Assembly: GCA_047967505.1 (NCBI GenBank)
Contig: CM106540.1
Length of the DNA: 64,000 nt
Source: Dipteris shenzhenensis
Lineage: Eukaryota; Polypodiophyta; Polypodiopsida; Gleicheniales
Reading direction: 5' to 3' (one strand)
Within the stretch, counting starts at the first letter, position 1. Each line of letters opens with the position of its first letter. The notes below the pieces were generated by a model that did not search any database, was not told where the DNA came from, and saw only the letters and a program-made list of their open reading frames with translations. Made by a program: the position numbers and the translations under genes. Positions 1-12,256 of this stretch are shown in pieces.

Positions 1-244
1 CAAATGAAGGTGGCACATCCTTACTTACGGTGATCTCAATTAGAAACATCGAAGCATATTGCCTATCGAGTCACTTATGAATTAAAAGGTAAAGAGTCCA
101 ATAGTGGACCTACCTCCTAATTTGAGTAAGGTGCCACTAGTAGACAACTTGGAAAAGGATTTTACAAGTTAGCCTCAGGAAATCCCGAGTTTTGAAGGAG
201 AGCCAAGTCCTAAAATGGCAAAAGCATGGGAAATTTTCTAAGAA

Positions 245-3200
245 ATGAAGGTCAATCTCACTATAATAGAAGTGCTCCAAATTGCATCTTATCATAGAAA
301 TTTTCTATTGCAACAACTTCAAGCTGAAGAATTAGTTGTCAACACTGTGGATTCACTGGTTACCATTCCAGTAATTGATACTCCAATGGTAGATGACCAA
401 GTTCCAGTGATTGCTATTATAAAAAAAAAGAAAAATCTTTTAGGTGTTATTCTAGATGGTGGTTTTGGACTCAACATCATTTCTGCAGTTGTGGTGATTA
501 TGTTGTTGAAGAAGATAAAGCCATCTCCATTTTGAGCTCAAATGGTTGATCAAAGGCCCATGGAACCTATAGAAATGCTTTCTAATGTTGTTCTTATGGT
601 GGACTATGGTAACCACTATACAGTGAGTGTATTTGTTATTCCCATTGAAGAAAATGCATATCCTTTATTGTTAGGAAACCCTAGTTAAAAACTTCTGAGG
701 TGTTGCATGACTAGGCAGCTTAGTTGATGACAAATAAAACTAGAGATAGGAAAATCCAAATTCCAACCAATCCAAGTATGATATCTAAAAGTTGCAGACC
801 TAATGCTCTAGAAGTCAAGGATTAGTTTCCATAAGATGTTCAAACTCAGCTTATGGAGATTCAAAATCTTACTAGTGTTAGAACTTGATATCTTCCCAAA
901 GATTAAGAAAGTAAAGATTGGTGCACAATGGCCCTTTTATCCAAGTAATTTCACTAAAGATGTCATTGGGAAAAACGAAATTGCTAAACCTCAACTCACA
1001 AACACTCAGCTAGGTTCTAAATAGCTACTTCTACAGCCAACTTTGGGATCGTCATAGGAGTCCAAAAGAGTGGTCATCAGTGCTTATGTGGTTGATGATT
1101 ATTTGAATGAAGTTAAAAATCTGTTTATGCAGTATAAGGATGTTTTTGCATAGAGCTATATAGATTTGAAAGGGTTTCTCTAAAAATTTGCTAGGCATAT
1201 AATTCCCTTGATAGTTAATGCCAAACCCATTAGATAGTAGAGTATAGAATAAGCCCAAATTATGCTAAGCAATTCAAAGCCATCTTGGATAAGCTCATCT
1301 AAGCAGGATTCATCTATTCTATTGATAGAAGTGATTGGCTCTTTCCTATTGTGGTAGTACTTAAGAAAAATGGGAAGCTCAAAGTTTGTGTGGATTATAG
1401 GAAGTTGAGATGTACTCATTCATGGATGGCTACATTGGCTACAATTAGATTTTTATTGCACCCAAAGATAAGACTAAAGCTGCTTTTATCACTGAATGAG
1501 GTGTATATGCTACTAAGGTTATGCCTTTTCGACTGAGGAATGCATCATCTACCTTCCAAGGGCTCATGGTTAAAAACTTTAAGGATTATTTGTTTGAGTA
1601 GATTTGGATGATTTTTGTGTTTCCTTGATTTTTTTGCTCATTTGCAATATTTAAGTAAGGTCTTTGATAGGCGTAGACAAGTTGGTATGTCCCTAAACCT
1701 AGCCAAAAGTGCTTTCTATGTCTAAGTTGATGTATTGTTTGGTCACGTAATATCTAACGATGGAATTAGGAGGACTGAGTCGGGTAAGATTAAGGCTATA
1801 AAATCTATGCTTGAGCCAACTAGTTTGACTAAACTAAGATCTTTTGATGGGTTCATCAATTTCTACAAGTGTTTTATTCAGGACTTTGCTAAGATAGCTG
1901 CTCCGTTATATGAACTCACCAAGAAGAATGCAAAGTTCTAGTGGACTCCTAAGTTATCCAAGGTTTTTCATGCACTAAAGCAGAAGGTCACCAAAACATG
2001 TATTCTTAGACAACTAAGATGGCATTGCATATTTCATGTGTATATGGATGCTTCTTAAATATGCAATTGGGATTATTTTAGCCCAGCTAGAGGGTAAGAT
2101 GGATTATCTTATTTGTTATGCTAGTAGACTGGTGAGTGAGCTTGAGTGCAATCATAGTACAACTGAAAGAGAAGCCTTGGGTATGGTGTCTAGTGTTCAA
2201 AAAATTTGACATTAGTTGTTTGGGCAATTAGTTCATTTTCTATGTTGATCATCATGCTTTATTATATCTTATCAACAAAACTATCTTTTAAGGTAGGTTT
2301 GTGAGATGGATTCTTTTATTGCAGGAGTTTAATTTCAAGATTATTCATAAACCCATTAAATCACATGTAGGAGCAGACTGTTTGTCTCGACTTCCCCTCC
2401 AAACAACCGAGTCAGGGACTATTACCAAGCTTCTTGATGCTAACCTCTTTGCTATTGATTTTAGTGAAACTGAACATGATTATTTGCTACAATATTTATC
2501 CCAAGAGTACTTTTCTTGAGCAAATTTCGACAATTCACTGTGAATGCTTGGATTTATAGTTTGATTGGTGGTCAGTTATATCGCCATTGTGCAAATGGTG
2601 TGTTACATTGATAGGTTTTGCTACATGAGGACATCATGCTACTTATCAAGGATCATAAGGGTTTTGTTGGAGGTCATTTTGTCTTATAGATTCTGTAGAA
2701 GGTGTTACACGTAGGATTGTGGTGGAGCACACTATTTTAGTGTGGTGCTTGTCAACATACATGAAGGATGCTTGTGCGTGATCACATGACGTTGTAACCA
2801 AGTGAGCCTTGGGAATCTTTCTCTAGATGGGGCCTCAACTTCACTGGTCCTTTCAAAGCAACTCAAAATTAGGATAAATATGTTCTTGTTGCTACTAATT
2901 ATGTGACCAAGTGGGCTGAAAGAAAATCTATTAAAGATAACTCGACCCTCACTATTACGACTAAGTTTCTCTTTGAGAACATAATATATATATATATGGT
3001 CATGCTATTGAGTTTGCCTGTGATTAATACTTATTTATGAATGAGATTCTTGAATCCTAACAAAGGAATTCATGATTATTCATTGGGTGGCTAGTACTTA
3101 CTACCCCAGATGTAATGGACAAGCTGAGTCCACTAACAAATCTTTGAAGCTTGTGCTTACAAAAACTATTAATTCTTACTGCAATGATTGGGATAACAAA

Positions 3201-3540
3201 TTATGCACATATAGAACTCCTTATAAGGTCACAACCAATCCTAATCCATTTTGTAATAGGTCAACACATTGGATGAATTATAATTAAGATTTATGTGGGT
3301 ATAGTAGGTAATTAGAGGAGGAGCCACCATCGAAGACTACACAAATACTATATAAATTTTTTGCCTCAAGACACTATTCATAAGTGTCATATATTTACCC
3401 TAACATCAAATTTAGATGGGATAGTCCATACAAGTTGGTGAAAGTTCATGATAATTGTACTATTGAATTGGATGATCTAAAAGGCGAATTGATTCTTGAG
3501 CTGATTAATGGGAGCTAAGTGAAGCCTTACCATAGTGCCA
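245..3540 (+). pseudogene. Decayed Ty3-type retrotransposon pol (protease-RT-RNase H-integrase)
   Basis: Read across frames, this stretch shows the domain order of a Ty3-type polyprotein. A protease-like motif ILDGGFGLNII lies near 450-480. RT begins near 1290 with PIVVVLKKNGKLKVCVDYRK, followed near 1500 by ATKVMPF and RNASSTFQ. The connection domain is near 1735 (FGHVISNDGI). RNase H follows near 2040-2400 (YMDAS, ASRLVSELE, HHALLYLI, GADCLSRLP). Integrase lies near 2640-3290 (GLNFTGPF, YVTKWAE, NGQAESTNKSL), and the usual pol tail (ELINGS..VKPYH) ends near 3535. Many stops and frameshifts break it, so it cannot encode a working protein. A short AT run near 2985 interrupts integrase. No LTR was identified on either side. 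The family is clear; the clade (Tat/Athila-like by feel) is inference. Confidence 0.85.
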
Positions 3541-5388
3541 CCATAGGTGTAGTAACAATGGACAGTACATAGAAGCTTAATTAAATGTCATATGGTACCA
3601 AGTCTCTTAAACTCACCACTAATAGCACTAATCTTGAGGGCTATAGCCAATGGGTTCCACCAAGGAGTCACATGGGATGCTTGAATTAGCAGCAAATCAT
3701 CAGCAACAATGAGCCCTTGGCTCATGAACAACATTGCATTGTGTTAGTAGCTTCATCTCACTCATTCTTTATATCTATGCCTACAGCTTCCCTTATAGCT
3801 CCCTAGCAAACTTGATCACCTTGTAATTCCTATCTTCTTTTTTTCCCCATTTTCACCATAGCCATGGCCTTGTCCATGCCTAGTAGAGGTGAAGGAGCTA
3901 GAATGAGGTAGCAAGTGGCTCTACAACTACAACGGCCCTATACTACAATAAAGATGTACAAGCTTCTAGATATGGAGAACTTCCCATGGGCAGATATGTG
4001 GAACCCTAGGGTTGCACAAGAGATTCTAAACTCCTACTAGGAAGTTACAACATCAACATGTTGTCACGGAGAATACACCTTGATAAGTGGATCTATGTAG
4101 AAATCTTCATGTTGGGTCTGATGCCAATGGGTCACTCAAAGAAGGAGCAACAAGTGATGGCAATCCCTTGCCATTGACATCTTGAGGGCCATACATTGGG
4201 TTGAAGAAAAGAACAGGTTACATTCCCAAGAACTTGGGGCCTAGAAAGACAAAAGCTTAGATCAACTGGCCCGACATCTTTGCCAAAACCTTTAATAATC
4301 AATTGAAGGGGGGTGTTATACCAAGCTCACTATAACCTTGGCTTACACAATGTGATTTGGCCTTGATTGGTGGACTCTAGAGCAATGGGATGGCCAAGAA
4401 CTCCCAGGCTTGAGAGACCAATTCTGCAACTATTGATTATTGGTGGACTGAGCTAATAACGAGAATCTTATACCAGAGTGGATAATGAAGCAACGAAAGA
4501 ATCAGGTAGACCAAGTAGAACAATTGAAGCTAGCTTCACTATGGAGAAGTCTAAGGTTGTGGTCACAGGATCTCGAGAAGGGCCTTCACCTTCCCCTATC
4601 TTGATTTTCTTACAAAAACTCATTTGATGTGAGACCGGTCATCTTCATCAATATACATTGAAGCTGATTTTGGAGGCACCTCCTACCACCACCATTATTA
4701 CATCATTCCCAAAGAGATCTCAATAAGCAAGATGTGTTCACCTTCCCAACCGTTGACTTCTTCTAAAAATTCCAAGGTACAGCCTTCCCCCCCATAGATA
4801 TGAGATTCACTATATCAAAAGGAGGTCATAGTTGGAGAGAATACCAACAAAAATGGAGCAAATTTGAAATATCTAGGCAAGAGGGAGAAGAAGGAGACTG
4901 CCAAAGACATAGAGGAGAAGCCACTAGCTCTTGAGCCTAATACCACAACAAAGCAGTCTACTGAGACTTTCCAAGAGATAGAGGTGCCAACAACAGTTGA
5001 TCAAGACAAGGAAGAACATGCTAGGCCTAGCCTTGAGCGCACAATAGAATCCTATCCAACAACCACAATGGGCACCTCTACAAGCTCAAAAGAAACTACA
5101 GTGAAGGTCAAGTAGATAGCGATTGAGGCAGCAATAGATGTCAAAGGCAACACCTCCACTTCTAGCAATCTAGGCATTGACAAAGCAGCCAACATGACTC
5201 ATACGACTGTGGAGATAGTGGTCGCCCCAGTCAACCATGGGGACAGTGAGCTCCATAATACCACTATAGATCTACCAATTATACTACTTCAAAAGACGTA
5301 GTTGTGCCAACTGATGATTCAGAGCGGTAAAGGTTAGCAAGGGCAAGAAAATTTAAATTTTGCATGAGGAGGAGGATAGAGAACAGCT
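3541..5388. other. Degenerate repeat sequence, no recognised gene
   Basis: This follows directly after the decayed Ty3 pol and probably belongs to the same or a neighbouring old element. Short open stretches remain. The longest is a Thr/Ser/Glu-rich one at about 4864-5115 that continues past a stop to about 5300. I recognise no domain in any frame and no LTR boundary. Confidence 0.4.
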
Positions 5389-5814
5389 GCCACCTTGACA
5401 AGTTTTGGGATCATCCCCATTAGCGGCCCAATGAGGACCTCACTTCCCCCTCCCCCCCTCTCAAACTACATTGCTAGGCAAGGGCATTAACCCTCTTTTC
5501 TACTTGGAAGATCTGTCAAGGCCATAGTGGTGACCAACAATTGGCAGCAGAGCTACGAGAGTCTATGATGGAAGCTACTCAGACAGTCAATCATGTGGTG
5601 CGCCACCTTGACAAGTTTTAGGATTGTCCCCATTAGCGGCCCAATGAGTACCTCACTTCCCCCTCCCCCCCCCTCAAACTATATTGCTAGGGAAGGGCAT
5701 TAACCCTCTTTTCTACTAGGAAGATCTATCAACCCCATAGTGCTGGCCAGCAATTGGTAGCAGAGCTGCGAGAGTCTATGATGGAAGCTACTCAGACAGT
5801 CCATCATGTGGTAC
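5389..5814. repeat. 213 bp tandem duplication
   Basis: Two adjacent copies, 5389-5601 and 5602-about 5814, both begin GCCACCTTGACAAGTTTT and end near CATGTGGT. They differ at a scattering of positions and in the length of a C-run, so the duplication is not recent. It lies in degenerate, probably retrotransposon-derived sequence. Confidence 0.9.
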
Positions 5815-6057
5815 ATACATGGGTACCACTTCAAGCTTTATTTTATGAATGCCAGCAATGCACGCTACATGTTTGAAAAGTGTGGGGTTAGTACCATGAT
5901 TTACTAGACCTCCTCATAGATAGAGAAAATAATGCCAACGATAAGTAGACTCGGATTCAAACCACTCACAAGAAGCTCTGAGCTAACAATAACAATGCTC
6001 TACACCAGTATAATGAAGCAATGAGTGCTTTGAAGGTGGCTCAGGATACCATTGCCT

Positions 6058-7030
6058 CCACAGGCAGCTCATGGTTCAGCAAGAGGATCAAATCAAGGTC
6101 CTAAAAGGAGTAGAAGATGAGTTAAAACAAAGTCATGAGGAGAATGTAGTCCTTCAGGTAGAGGGTCAACAAGCTTTGACAAATTCAAGCTCTACTGCAA
6201 GACCTCAACTAGCCTAGAACACCCCTGAATAGGAGCTCGATGATGAAGAAGATGGTACTAGGTTGCTAGTCAAGCTCAAATCTGCAATGCTGCAACAACC
6301 ATCCGAGTTGACATAGCAGGTGGTAGTGCAGGTGCAACCACCACAACTCCAGTAACAGTGACAGCAAGTTCCATGAAGGTACTACATACTCCGGTGTGAG
6401 GTAGGTGTGGCTTTGGAATACTGATCCCAGCTCAAACTCTCCTATTGTTGGATCTCAAGTATCAAGTGGATGAATTGTCATGTTATGTTGACGTTGGTAC
6501 CTAGACATCGCCCCTCAATTTGTGGAGCATAAGGTAGTGAATTTTGTCTATAAGGGTGAGTCATATTTTGCAAAATAATTTGATCCCAATAAAAAGTTAA
6601 CTTGGGTACTCTTTGAGCACCGCCGAGTTTTAACTGCCATGACTTCCCCCTCACCCCGTATTTTTCACGAAGGAAAAATGTGTTCACATTCCTACCCAGA
6701 ACATTTGGTTCCAAATAGCATTCCTAGATCCTAAATGCAACCCAATCAAGGAAATTACACATTATGAATGGGCCACTAGCATGTTCAATGAAAAAGTAAT
6801 AGCTATGGCATATAAGCAATACGATGATTTTGCAACACAATGGGAGCCATAGCGCACCATCTCATCAATAATCCACTCTTGAGGATGTCCCAGCTCGTCT
6901 TAATTTTCACAAGTCCTTTGACTTGTCAAAAAATTTACTTCCAACACATCATGCAACTTTGTTGGCCATCCTATGCAAAGTGGATCAAGATTGAAGACAA
7001 ATTCATCTACTAGTGCAACATGATGTTGGA
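6058..7030 (+). repeat. Dispersed degenerate repeat, copy 1 (uninterrupted)
   Basis: This segment aligns by eye with 8097-8559 followed by 12257-about 12800. Shared landmarks are AGCTCATGG..CAGCAAGAGGA, CAAACTCTC..TATTGGAT, ATTTGTGGAGCAT and CATTATGAATGGGCCA. It is coding-like but broken (FVEHKVVNFVYKG and THYEWA-type stretches in different frames). I do not recognise the protein; an internal retrotransposon region is likely. Its value is that it shows the unoccupied state of the site that holds the copia block in copy 2. Confidence 0.7.
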
Positions 7031-8096
7031 GCCCCAAGTATGGATGTAGAGCAAACTCAGTGAACTAGTACAAATTTAGATAGATGCTTGGGAATATGCC
7101 CCAATAGTGTCATCAGTCAACATTATAGGAATATATCCATGTCCCTCAAAGTATTTGAGTTACTAGATAGACATTGATTGTTAAATCCTTAGTGTATCAC
7201 CTTGTGCCACTCCACTCTATCCAACACCTCTAAGTGACCTCCCCAAGAAGGACAAGCTATCCTCACATGCACAAAGAAGCTAATGTGGCAATGAATACCT
7301 CAAGCATGATGGTCCCAAGCTCCTACATTGAAGCAAAATTCCCCTCCACCTAAACCACAATCTAAATGTAGAGGCCCTCCCAAAAAATGTAGATGACATT
7401 ATTTTGGCTGAAGATGCACCATCGGTGGTACCCTATATTTTGAGAAATGGGTAGAATGAATTAACCAGGATGAGCTATAAGGGCATAGTTAAAAGATAGA
7501 CTAGGTGAGTGTTAACCCTTGGTTAACAGGAGACTCGGGTGTGGCAGACTTGGCAATGCAAAACTTGGCTTAGTAAGAGCTGATGTGGTAGAGATAGAAT
7601 GGAAGTGGTAGAGATTCAAATGGTGTTGATAGAAAAGAGCTCCATAGACTTTGGAGGAAGCAAAATTTAGCAGTAATGCCCAATGGTGAATTGTAGTCCA
7701 CTAAGTTAGCTAGGGTTAGAATTAGAAGTCGGTGAGCTCACACTTGTCTAGTTGAAGAGGCTCCTATTTAGATTCAAAATTCAAAACTACAAGAGAGGGA
7801 GTCATAGTAGACCATTGACAAACTATAGAGAGACCAAGGTAGCATGAAGTTAGGGGTCTAGGATGGGTTTGAGGGCTCATAGAGCTTCTAGTCCAATTGA
7901 GCTAAAGGGAAGGTGAGTTTGAGTTAAGGTATGAGTGGAGCTAATTGTGTAGGCACAACCTATTGTTGTAAGGAGATTAGTTTTCTAATACAATTGGATT
8001 TGGTTCTCTTTGATTGTCTATCTCTTTCTATTTGAGCAATCCGTCGTTGTCGTCATATAGTTTGACTACATAATGTCAATGTTAGTATCATTGGTC
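7031..8096. other. Spacer without recognisable gene
   Basis: No long open frame, LTR end, RNA gene or clear repeat is visible. The sequence is probably old decayed repeat. Confidence 0.4.
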
Positions 8097-8559
8097 CACA
8101 AGGGTAGCTCATGGTGTAGCAAGAGGAGCAGATCAAGTCCCTTAAAGGAGCAGAAGCTGAGTTCCATAAAGTCATGAGAAGAATGCAGTCCTGAAGTAGA
8201 GGAGGGTGCTAATCTCCAACAAATTTAAGCTCTACTACAAGGCCTCAACCAGCCCACAAAACACCCTAGAGTTTAACATCCTAGGAGACAAGATCTTGAT
8301 CATGAAGGAGATGGTGCTGGGTTGGCTAGTTAAGATCAGACCTCCATTGCTGCAACAATCATTCAAGTTGACACCATAGGTAGCAATGCAAGTGCAGTCA
8401 TCACAGCTCTAGTGACAACTATAGTGAGTTATGTGAAGGAGACTCCACACTTTGGTGAGTCAGGCATGGCTTTGGAAGACCACTCCATAGCTCAAACTCT
8501 CTTACTATTGGATCCTGAGTCTTAGATGGATGAAGAAAAATGTTATATCGATGTTGGTA
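8097..8559 (+). repeat. Dispersed repeat, copy 2, left part
   Basis: Matches copy 1 from about 6058 to about 6497 and stops abruptly at GATGTTGGTA, where a TG-starting LTR begins. The right half of this copy resumes at 12257. Confidence 0.7.
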
Positions 8560-9262
8560 TGTGAAAATTGTTAGAGTTAGCTCAAATGTCCACCTCTCAT
8601 GTAACCCACCAATATTCTGTGTACCCAATGTTGTAAGGCCCCCATATGAGGAGAAGCCATGATGGGTATCAGATATTGGGAGGGATCCCCAGTTTAGACA
8701 CTGGAAGGGGTCTTAGAGTAGACCAGATGGTTATGAGACGGCTTAGGAGCCAAGAGTAGATACCCGTCTGCACAAAGGGGGGGTTCGGGGGGGCAATAGC
8801 CCCCCCGATAGCAGGGGGTCCGGGGGGCGCAGGCCCCCGGTGGGGGTCTGGGGGCAAAGCCCCCAGCGGCAGGGTCCGGGGGCTGCCGGTAGCCCCAGGC
8901 CCGACGGTATGACCTATGCGCGATCCTTCATCTGCCCGACGGCATGTTTTCTGAAGGGTCGGTTGGTCTTCCAGGCCGACTGTCTATTAGGCCGACTGCC
9001 TATTACAGGGCCGACCGTCAACCACTTACACTATATAAGTGGCCACCCCCTATCATCAGATCACCAGTTCTTCACGCTCATAGTCCTCCGTCCAGCATCT
9101 GTCTAGATCACCATCGAAGCTCTGTCTGTAGAGCGCACGGGTGGACAGCCAACCATCAGTTGTATCAGCAGTTTGGTATATCAGAATTTTTGTATTCTCT
9201 CCAGCTTTCCATCGTGTACTTGCGTTTTGTTGTTATCTTCCGCTGCATACTATTTTCTTACA
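8560..9262 (+). repeat. Putative 5' LTR of copia element A
   Basis: About 703 bp, beginning TG and ending ..TTCTTACA directly before TGGTATCAGAGC, the initiator-Met-tRNA primer site. A TATA-like box (TATATAAG, 9032-9039) sits about 225 bp before the end. The middle is far more GC-rich than its surroundings. No second copy is in the window, so the left boundary rests on the TG start and the break in the host repeat. Confidence 0.65.
8787..8897. repeat. Cluster of GC-rich hairpins inside LTR A
   Basis: Four successive short inverted repeats built from G-runs and C-runs: G7-CAATAG-C7 (8787-8806), then CCGGGGGGCGCAGGCCCCCGG, CTGGGGGCAAAGCCCCCAG and GGGGGCTGCCGGTAGCCCC. They lie 130 or more bp upstream of the TATA-like box. 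Confidence 0.85.
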
Positions 9263-9274
9263 TGGTATCAGAGC
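9263..9274 (+). other. Primer-binding site of element A
   Basis: TGGTATCAGAGC, complementary to the 3' end of plant initiator Met tRNA, directly after the CA end of LTR A. Confidence 0.8.
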
Positions 9275-9326
9275 CCGGGTCTGATCCCCAGCAGCCACCT
9301 CTCTCCATGATCGATTGGAGGGGGGA

Positions 9327-9643
9327 TGTTGGAGGTGCAAATCTCTCATGGACAAAGGGGATAAGAAGAAGGAGAAAGGGTTGAATTATCCCACATACAA
9401 AGGTGTGTGGAAGATGAAGGGACATAAATAGTCCAAGTTGCCCCTCCTATCTTCAATTCCCCCAAGCTTGCCTTTTGTGGAGGTTGGAGGGCTGGCTAGG
9501 CAAGGGTGCCTTATGGCAGGGGTGGGGACCTGCCATACACACATGCCAGAGCCTCCGTAGTGGCCATGAAGGTTGTGCACTTCCGTGAGGTGCTAGCGGT
9601 CTTGGCGGGGGGCACGCTAGGCACATGCTCTTGGATTCTAACA
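9327..9643 (+). repeat. Putative 5' LTR of copia element B
   Basis: 317 bp, beginning TGTTGGAGG and ending ..TTCTAACA directly before a second TGGTATCAGAGC. It is unlike LTR A. The purine tract just left of it (GGAGGGGGGA, 9317-9326) looks like a polypurine tract, which is unexpected at a 5' LTR. No second copy is present for comparison. Confidence 0.6.
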
Positions 9644-9655
9644 TGGTATCAGAGC
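9644..9655 (+). other. Primer-binding site of element B
   Basis: Exact TGGTATCAGAGC, 68 bp upstream of the gag start. Confidence 0.8.
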
Positions 9656-9723
9656 TCAGGCTATCTGAGTAACGACTTTATTGCAAGTTCAACGAGCTTT
9701 GTTAGCAAAGGCTACTAGGAGTG

Positions 9724-12253
9724 ATGGCTGCACCAACCCCGTTGCGAATTCGTCCACCTGCCTTCAATGAAGGCAAGCTCGATGGGACGAATTATACTTT
9801 GTGGAAATTCAAGATCAGCGCGATCTTGGATTCATATGAGCTTCTGGATACTGTTCTGGGATTGGATCCAGAACCGGTTGGATCACCGAATCCAAACAAC
9901 CCCAACGTCATAACGCCACCGAATGCAGATCTTCTTCGGGCATGGAAACGAAGGAACGCAGATGCACTCTGTGCTCTTGTTACCAGTTCAAGTGATTCTG
10001 TTTTGACTCTGATTCAGCACACAGACAAGGCAAGTGAGGCTTGGAACATACTGAAAGGTCAGTATGAAACGCGGAATCAGACCAGAATTCAAAATCTGGA
10101 GAATATGCTTGCTGCAGAGAGGTGCTCTGATGGAGAATCAGCTGAGACATTCATCACACGGATCAAGAATCTACGTGATCAGATGGCGGCGGTTGGGATT
10201 ACAAAGACCAGCGAAGAGTTGGCCAGAAGGTGCATTCGGATCCTTCCACAAAAGTACGATGCGTTGGTCACGACACTCAACACGCAGGTAAGAAATCCAC
10301 CCCTCACTTTTGAAGAGTTCAGCGCGATGCTTCTAGAGGAGGAGATGCGAATGAAGACCCGTGATGGCGGAAGTGATGCAGCATTCTCAACCACATCCAA
10401 AGGGAAGGGTGGAGAGAAGAAGAATGGTAAGAAGAAGAAGTTTTCAGGTAAGTGCCACTACTGCAACAAAAGCGGTCACATGATCAAGGATTGCAGAAAG
10501 AAGCAGCAGGACGAAAAGAATGGCACTACACAGTCTTCTTCGAAAGGCAAGGAATCTGCCAACACAGTTGAAACTGAGTTGGAGCTATGGGTTGCAATTG
10601 AAGAAATATGCTCCTCAACAGAAGTTTCAACAACGAATGATTCGTGGCTCCTTGATAGTGGAGCGTCCCGTCACATGACCAGAAAGAAGGACTGGTATAG
10701 CTCTTTCAAGCCTCTACAAGAGCCCATGCACGTGACGGTCGGTAATAATGCAAAATGCCCTGTGGAAGGTACAGGTACTATCTCTCTTTCCATTCAAGAG
10801 GGTGAAACTAAAGAGCTTTCTGATGTATTACTAGTTCCTCAGCTAAAGAAGAACTTGCTTTCGGTTGCTGCGATAACTGATCGCAACTTGGAGGTGCGTT
10901 TCAAGAGGACCGGAGCAGAAATCCTTAATGTAGCGGGCAAGGTGGTCGGCAAGGCAGTAAGGAAGAACAATCTGTACGAGCTGACGGCACTAACAGTCTC
11001 TTCAGGAGTGGGCATCAGTAAGGTATGGCATGAAAGATTTGGTCATCTTAGTTATCCTATTCTTTTGGAAATGCAGAAAACAGGGATGGTTGCACACTTG
11101 CCTGCACTCTCAAAGGTGCAGGAACCTTGTGAAGCTTGTATGATGGGCAAGCAACAAAGGAAGGCTTTTCCACATGAGAGCGGCTATCGGGAAAAGGCTC
11201 CTCTACAATTGGTTCATGCTGATCTCAGTGGGAAAGCTCCGACTCAAGCTTTGGGGGGATGTAACTACTACATGCTTATCGTCGACGACTACAGTAGATA
11301 CATGTGGGTGTATTTTTTACGAGATAAGGCTGAAGCTCTTGGAAAATTCAAACAGTGGCAAAAGATGGTGGAAAACGAAAGCGGGCTGAAGGTAAAGAAG
11401 CTTCGCACGGACATCGTCAATCGAAGCTTCACAAAGGCCTTGACGGGCAAAACACCTTTGGAGGCTTACTCAGGTAAAAAGCCTTCCGCTTCTCATTTCA
11501 GAACATTTGGATGTGAGTGCTTTGTTCATGTTCCAGATAGCACCAGAAAGAAATTAGATCCAAAGAGCAGAAAGTGTATCTTCATGGGCTATAGCCAGGA
11601 GTCAAAGGCGTACCGGCTATATGATCCAGAGGCAAAGAAGATCGTGGTCAGTCGTGATGTGGTGTTTTGGGAACAGCCACATACAGTGGAGGAGGAGGTA
11701 TGCCCTTCCACTTTATCATCAGCCGTAAAAGTAACTCACCTTGTGCCCGTATCTAAAGCAGAGTTGCAGAATGAGGAGGAGTACTTCGAGGAACAGACTC
11801 CACCAACACCACAACATGCCTTGGCTCCACAAGGTAAGCCACTTCCAAAGTGGGCAAGGCAGCTCTTTGATGAGAAGAATCCGGTTCCAGACTTGGCGGA
11901 GTCATCTGCAGATGGACTTCGACGATCAAAGAGGATAGAGGAGCAGAAAAGGGCTTCTGAACACATAGTCAATATGGCCTTGATGGCTGAGATTATGAAA
12001 GTTCAAGAGCCTACGAATTTGGATGAGGCAATGGTGGATCCAAATTGGAAAGCTGCCATGCAAGAGGAGTATGACAGCATCATGAAGAATCAGACTTGGG
12101 ACTTGGTTGATCGTCCAGAAAAAAGGAAGATCATTGGTACCAAATGGGTATGGAAGGCCAAGTACAAATCTGATGGATCTTTGGAAAAGTACAAGGCTAG
12201 GCTTGTTGCACAAGGATACTCTCAAGTTGAAGGCTTTGATTTTGAGGATTCCT
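9724..12253 (+). pseudogene. Ty1/copia gag-pol, integrase-deleted and truncated in RT
   Basis: The frame stays open for about 843 codons from ATG 9724 to the breakpoint; the nominal stop at 12274 is in foreign sequence. Domains: a gag of the UBN2 type from residue about 15 (LDGTNYTLWKFKI), zinc knuckle CHYCNKSGHMIKDC at about 243-256, aspartic protease WLLDSGASRHMT at about 308, GAG-pre-integrase (WHERFGHL..CEACMMGKQ) at about 435-480, integrase from LVHADLSGKA, and the start of RT (GTKWVWKAKYKSDGSLEKYK). Integrase jumps from LRTD straight to a C-terminal NRSFTKALTGKTP stretch. The segment with the rest of the second catalytic Asp region and the catalytic Glu is missing, yet the frame is kept. 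RT stops after GFDFEDSF, before the YVDD active site. Not autonomous. Confidence 0.9.
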
Positions 12254-12256
12254 TTG

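Larger units (their letters stand above)
8560..12256 (+). mobile_element. Nested, 3'-truncated Ty1/copia block
   Basis: The block splits copy 2 of a dispersed repeat. It starts with an LTR-like end (TGTGAAAATTG), holds two LTR-plus-primer-site modules (LTR A with a primer site at 9263, LTR B with one at 9644) and one gag-pol, and ends inside RT without any 3' LTR. Copy 1 of the host repeat shows that about 17 bp of host sequence next to the right junction is also missing. One deletion removing the rest of RT, RNase H, the 3' LTR(s) and a little flank explains this. That element B inserted into the leader of element A is inference. Confidence 0.7.

Noticed and set aside
8944-9384. 146-codon frame in LTR A and beyond
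   Set aside because: It crosses the LTR end, the primer site and the start of LTR B, so it is a chance frame in GC-rich sequence.
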